From Druceiella hillmani (Eukaryota; Arthropoda; Insecta; Lepidoptera; Hepialidae): a stretch of DNA of 64,000 nucleotides. The DNA lies in assembly GCA_039881145.1 (NCBI GenBank), contig JAYKKI010000029.1:26330001-26394000 (forward strand). Direction: 5' to 3'. The notes under the pieces are model-generated. The model worked only from the letters and a program-made list of their open reading frames with translations. It made no database searches and had not been told where the DNA came from. Position numbers and translations under genes: made by a program. Every line of letters starts with the position of its first letter. Within the stretch, counting starts at the first letter, position 1. Shown piece by piece: positions 61,545-64,000 of this stretch.

Positions 61545-61800
61545 GGTGGTTTTTTTTTTGGGATGATTAATTGCAAGTAGCTCCCATGTCCTTGCATCCG
61601 AACTTTTTGAGGGGATTTAGTCTTCAGGGTCGTCGGTTACCTAATAGGGTTATATTGACCGCACTGGCTCGGTGTTGACAATATTTTACGGCAGCCTGGT
61701 TGGTGATAATACCTAGATGTAGGTGGTACGTTTATCATCGTTTGCATACCAACCCTCCTCTTTTTTTATCCGGGCTTGGGACCGGCATCGGCAGAGTTAA

Positions 61801-61813
61801 TTGTTGGATAGTA
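61801..61813. repeat. target-site duplication, right copy
   Basis: ttgttggatagta, identical to 57742-57754, flanks the 5' end of the Jockey element. Confidence 0.93.
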
Positions 61814-62602
61814 AAGCCCATCATTAAATTTTATGAAAAAAAAGAAGTAACTAAAGTTTAACAAAAAAGCAATTGAACTTAACATCAATTTCCAAATTTT
61901 TTATAGTTCGGTAAAATGCAAAAAGATTGTTTATTACACTTTCTTTTTCTATTTATGATTAGGTACCGCAAACAGCTGTGCGAATAAATGTAGTGAATGA
62001 AATGGTAAAGGTGTTTACTTACTATGAAAACACCTATACTATTCTATCCACTCTTAATACTGGTTAAAAATATAGAAATATCATCCTTCCTATCACATTT
62101 TTTAACGTATTATTATTTTCATCTCACGAATTTCACCCACCATCCATAAACAAATTCAAATGTATGTAAAATTATAATGCATTCATGATCAATAACATTT
62201 ATACATTTAATAATGATTTACATTTCACAGAAAAGGATTATAAAAATATGAAACTTCTTTTACATTGTTTAAAATTGTTCATTAAAAATCTAATGTTCTG
62301 GAATTCAGTTTTTCATTTTGCTAATTATAAAATAATATTACAAATACCATAATTTCTCATTATTATCCTTGATCGTGGTTTTATGAGTTCAAGTTAAGTT
62401 TTACTTGATTAACTGTTTCCATATCATAATTATATTCTCATATCATATCTCATATCATAATTATATTCCTAGATAAAAAAATTTGTTTAATGCAAATAAA
62501 TAATAAACAATACAAATATTCTATCGACTATTCATACCCAAAATTCTACAGTCTAGAGAAATATGTGACAAAATAAAATAATTTACTGCATTACATTCAC
62601 AG
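61814..62602. other. end of intron 6, nothing recognised
   Basis: AT-rich; small repeats of atcatatctcatatcat near 62410-62465. Confidence 0.5.
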
Positions 62603-62731
62603 ACAAAAAACTATGTGCCTCGACAACTACTTACACGGATTGAAGTGCTTCAGTCTGAGCTGACTTCTTTGCGGATAGAAGAAAATTTAGAAGAATTTTC
62701 CAAGGATTATTGTCAATGTTTGCATACGTAA
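62603..62731 (+). CDS. TPR-repeat protein, last coding exon
   Basis: Begins after acceptor gcattacattcacag in phase 0 and ends in TAA at 62729-62731. It codes residues 330-371: TKNYVPRQLLTRIEVLQSEL, then TSLRIEENLEEFSKDYCQCL and HT. It completes a helical repeat begun in exon 6 and ends with a charged helix. GC content is higher than its surroundings, and phase agrees with exon 6. Linking it to exon 6 across a 16.7-kb intron is the least certain join, since another exon could lie between; phase and helical pattern support it. Confidence 0.7.
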   Translation, partial: TKNYVPRQLLTRIEVLQSELTSLRIEENLEEFSKDYCQCLHT

Positions 62732-63116
62732 ATACATTTAAAAAAAAAAGGATATGATTTGTTAAACAATGTGAAATTAAATGGGATTATTGCATGCAAC
62801 TGCAGACATTTTCTGTAATTATTATCATAAAGGACCTTGTTCATTCATAAGAGATTGTGGGCTCAGGAAAAAAATTAAATGTGCACAAATGATATTTAAT
62901 AAGAATTTTGTTTTTATTACGCTGAGCGTTTTAAATATTTACAAAAGTTGATTATGATTACTGGTAAATGTCACTATTAGAGAATGAACGCCATAAAATA
63001 AAACATGGGATCATGGTTTCAATTTTGAAGTGTTCTACTTTACCATCTATTTGTTATTTTTTCACTGTCCGATATTACTCACCATTTTCTGATTGAAACG
63101 TATATTATGTGAAATT
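62732..63116 (+). other. likely 3' untranslated region and flank of the TPR gene
   Basis: An A-run (62740-62750) follows the stop, then AT-rich sequence up to a canonical AATAAA at 62998. Transcription is expected to end shortly after. Confidence 0.5.
62998..63003 (+). terminator. polyadenylation signal AATAAA
   Basis: Canonical hexamer 267 bp after the TAA of the last exon; a GT/T-rich stretch follows within 60 bp. Such hexamers are frequent by chance in AT-rich DNA. Confidence 0.45.
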
Positions 63117-64000
63117 TTTTTTTTTTTTTTAACAATCAGTAATACTATAAGCTGATGTTTTGAGTGAATCCATTGACAGGTCGAGCGTGACTGCAGCGAG
63201 TGTCATCTACTCCGTAGTCTTTACTGATCCCCACAGGGCTATAAGATGTCTTTCCTTTTTAATCTCTTTGTATATTTTTAGTTTTTAGCTCTGTAGCCAG
63301 CTTGTTAGGATGGTTTTCCAGTCTCACATGGTATCTTTTGGTCAATTTTTGGATTTTCTCCATGACGGTATCCATTTTCAATTCTTTATGTATTTCAGCA
63401 TTCGTGACAAACCAAGGAACACCACTAATTGAGCACAAGATATCATTCTGCATCATCTGTATTATGCTCATGTTTGATTTACAAGTGCCACCCCAGCGTT
63501 GAATTCCATAAAGCCACACTGGCTTTACGATAGCTTTATATATTAAAAGTTTGTTGTCAATACCCAGTTTGCTGTTTCTTCCCATAATCCAGTGTAGGTT
63601 CTTATAACGGATATTAAGTTCATTTCTCTTTGTCTTAATATGATGTTTCCACGTCAGACGGCGATCTAGATGTAGCCTCAGGTATCTTACATTATTGTGG
63701 TATTCTCAAGATGGACTTCAGGACAGTTAATTTTATGTAGTGTGAACGTAACATCCATACTACCATACCATAACATCCATACTACCATATATAATACCAT
63801 CTCCAAGCCATGTGGTTATTTCATCAAGGCCCTCTTGTAGCATGTGTGATGCCATGGCAGGGTCCGCATGGCCTGCTAGTATCACTGTGTCATCAGCAAA
63901 TGTTGCTGTAGTAATACTTTCAAGTTGAGGTAAGTCTGCAGTAAATATTGTATACAAAACAGGCCCCAGGACTGATCCCTGCAGGACTCCTACAGTTGTT
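63117..64000 (-). mobile_element. second Jockey-like LINE, 3' part, runs off the window
   Basis: Starts at a T-run (63117-63130, A-tail on the minus strand). As in the first Jockey copy, caatcag lies just inside the tail, so both belong to related families. From the window edge leftward the minus strand reads TTVGVLQGSVLGPVLYTIFT (motif B), TATFADDTVILAGHADPAMA (motif C with an intact FADD), a thumb region broken by a 22-bp duplication at 63749-63789, and the C-terminal frame 63585-63259 (KAIVKPVWLYGIQRWGGTCK, then FVTNAEIHKEL). It keeps the catalytic pair that the copy at 57755-61800 has lost. The gene lacks its upstream part here. Confidence 0.85.
63749..63789. repeat. 22-bp duplication breaking the LINE reading frame
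   Basis: taacatccatactaccata at 63749-63767 is repeated at 63771-63789. On the coding strand it yields YGSMDVMVW then YGSMDV and shifts the frame. Confidence 0.9.

Larger units (their letters stand above)
57755..61800 (-). mobile_element. full-length Jockey-clade LINE
   Basis: The element is 4,046 bp, inserted on the minus strand between 13-bp target duplications. Its 3' end is an oligo(A) tail (a T-run on the plus strand, 57755-57770). Its 5' end reads TTAACTCTGCCGATGCCGGT on the minus strand and continues with a GC-rich leader (CCCAAGCCCGG), the place where Jockey elements carry their internal promoter. ORF1 (gag-like) and ORF2 (endonuclease plus reverse transcriptase) follow in the usual order. 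Intact ends with damaged ORFs mean a fairly recent but now inactive insertion in the last intron of the TPR gene, opposite to its transcription. Confidence 0.93.

Overview
The window reads as AT-rich arthropod (most likely insect) nuclear DNA. The signs are a split gene with GT-AG introns of 2.5 to 16.7 kb, Jockey-like LINEs, Tc1/mariner, piggyBac, Tigger, hAT, Harbinger, Helitron and Ty3/gypsy relics, and long AT microsatellites. Nothing looks bacterial: there are no operons and no long genes. I cannot name the species; a large-genome insect, perhaps a hemipteran, is a guess from the repeat content.

One host gene is supported. Seven short plus-strand exons (14547-14680, 22873-23043, 30246-30378, 32930-33079, 41368-41619, 45787-45936, 62603-62731) join with matching phases into one open frame of about 371 codons ending in TAA. 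The product is an all-helical tetratricopeptide-repeat (TPR) protein whose orthology I could not assign. A polyadenylation signal lies about 270 bp past the stop. Only about 1.1 kb of the roughly 48-kb locus is coding. A possible exon of a second gene lies on the opposite strand inside intron 4 (40947-41014).

Layout: 1-1831 hAT element; 3040-3715 Helitron helicase relic; 5250-6180 mariner relic ending in a perfect 42-bp palindrome; 6940-7935 LINE fragment; 8899-10223 complete but dead Tc1/mariner element with TIRs and TA duplications; 12511-13680 Tigger relic; 14547 onward the TPR gene. Its introns hold a piggyBac-like scrap (15826-16320), three coding relics of arthropod element families I recognise but cannot name (17060-18490, 26238-27480, 52735-54545), a Jockey-like LINE (18845-21420), a Ty3/gypsy pol relic (24440-25330), a mariner scrap (29615-29860), a piggyBac 5' half with its TTAA end (36415-37745), a Harbinger relic (42590-43175), a LINE scrap (47500-48140) and a full-length Jockey element with a 13-bp target-site duplication (57755-61800). 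A second Jockey copy starts just past the gene and runs off the window.

Between these lie AT-rich stretches with microsatellites, a 63-bp tandem array and several strong hairpins, one of which (56303-56368) resembles a microRNA precursor. No CRISPR array, tRNA, rRNA or defence or biosynthetic cluster was seen. The most novel material is the set of unnamed element families and the unassigned TPR gene.
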